Shown here piece after piece: positions 13,134-13,524 of a DNA stretch of 13,524 nucleotides. This DNA comes from JBLMZW01 sp050259035 (lineage in GTDB: Bacteria; Bacillota; Syntrophomonadia; Syntrophomonadales; DTU052). The position numbers were made by a program, and so were the translations under genes. The stretch is taken from NCBI GenBank assembly GCA_050259035.1, contig JBLMZW010000114.1, positions 1 through 13,524 on the forward strand, given 5' to 3'. Positions within the stretch are counted from its first letter, which is position 1; the number at the start of each line of letters is the position of its first letter. Under the pieces are notes generated by a model, which did not search any database, was not told the DNA's origin, and saw only the letters and a program-made list of their open reading frames with translations.

Positions 13134-13524
13134 CTAATCCTGCACCCTATACTTCTGCCACACAAAACATACAGCATAAATTAGAAGGCCTATTGTTCCA
13201 ATCGCCGCCAGGATAAGGCTGATAGATTCCTTCAGGAAGGCGGAATTCCAGAATTCCATAATGGCAGCCAACCCCCAAATGCTAAGGAATAGAAACCAGA
13301 ACGAATTCCTTTGTGCTTTAACGGAAATATGCCAAAGACGTTCATCATTCCACGAATTATCAAATGCAGGTCCATCAATTTTGCGCAAAACCAAGAAATA
13401 GATCAATAAGACAAACATGAGTACGGCAATAATTAGTGCTATGTAGTATGGGCTATGTCTTATAATCCTCTCCACAGCTACGGCAATTGCCAATAGAGTT
13501 AACATAGCCCACGCTATAGTCATC
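13134..13524 (-). CDS. Small integral membrane protein, DUF2178-like, possibly truncated at window edge
   Basis: About 129 residues are visible, with four hydrophobic segments: roughly residues 4-18, 26-47, 74-90 and 99-122. Between the second and third lies a polar loop LRKIDGPAFDNSWNDERLWHISVKAQ (given here in parts: LRKIDGPAF, then NDERLWHI, then SVKAQRNSF). The DER...I..KA.RN.F pattern resembles DUF2178-type membrane proteins of Bacillota and archaea, which are often encoded next to small HTH regulators. An ATG at 13523 could be the true start, but no ribosome-binding site can be seen because the window ends there, so an upstream extension is possible. No function is known. Confidence 0.6.
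   Translation of the reverse strand, partial: MTIAWAMLTLLAIAVAVERIIRHSPYYIALIIAVLMFVLLIYFLVLRKIDGPAFDNSWNDERLWHISVKAQRNSFWFLFLSIWGLAAIMEFWNSAFLKESISLILAAIGTIGLLIYAVCFVWQKYRVQD

Noticed and set aside
1..13524. Search for insertion sequences, CRISPR arrays, tRNA or rRNA genes and att sites.
   Set aside because: No transposase-like frame, no regularly spaced repeats, and no tRNA- or rRNA-like segment was recognised by eye; all long repeats are explained by the two gene duplications.

Overview
The window reads as chromosomal DNA of a spore-forming, anaerobic member of the Bacillota (Clostridia), most likely a syntrophic fatty-acid oxidiser of the Syntrophomonas type. The pointers are two near-identical CoA-transferases of the butyryl-CoA:acetate / 4-hydroxybutyrate type, a BclA-type exosporium C-terminal domain protein, 'copper amine oxidase N-terminal' stalk domains on exported proteins, and strong GGAGG ribosome-binding sites with frequent GTG and TTG starts. 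This assignment is inference from gene content; no rRNA or other phylogenetic marker is present.

Layout. 1-4270 (+): the 3' part of a KefB-type K+/H+ antiporter with RCK domains; a 54-residue zinc-ribbon protein overlapping its end by 8 bp; then, 91 nt on, a 921-residue three-part protein (degenerate PfkB/ribokinase-like domain, AAA+ ATPase, C-terminal SLOG-like nucleotide-binding domain). A perfect 12-bp hairpin closes this block and also lies at the end of the convergent block. 4339-10888 (-): a secreted NlpC/P60 cell-wall hydrolase with three helically phased 14-bp inverted repeats in its upstream region; two exported paralogues with a stalk domain plus a DUF1266-like domain (one lipoprotein, one secreted); and two CoA-transferase paralogues, each with its own terminator-like hairpin and an identical 14-bp promoter-like element at nearly the same distance from its GTG start. 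11160-13129 (+ and -): a GNAT acetyltransferase (TTG start) convergent with a SAM methyltransferase 8 nt away, then a BclA-domain protein (TTG start) and a possible 41-residue small ORF. 13134-13524 (-): a small membrane protein running to the window edge.

How the parts may work together. The CoA-transferases probably activate a short-chain fatty acid with acetyl-CoA as donor, the first step of syntrophic beta-oxidation. The NlpC/P60 enzyme, the two stalk/DUF1266 proteins and the BclA-domain protein all act at or outside the envelope or spore surface. The most unusual unit is the antiporter / zinc ribbon / PfkB-AAA-SLOG cluster. A SLOG ligand-sensor domain fused to an AAA+ motor and a pseudo-sugar-kinase, placed beside a nucleotide-gated-type ion antiporter, looks like a candidate nucleotide-signalling or stress/conflict system. 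That function is inferred from architecture and neighbourhood only.
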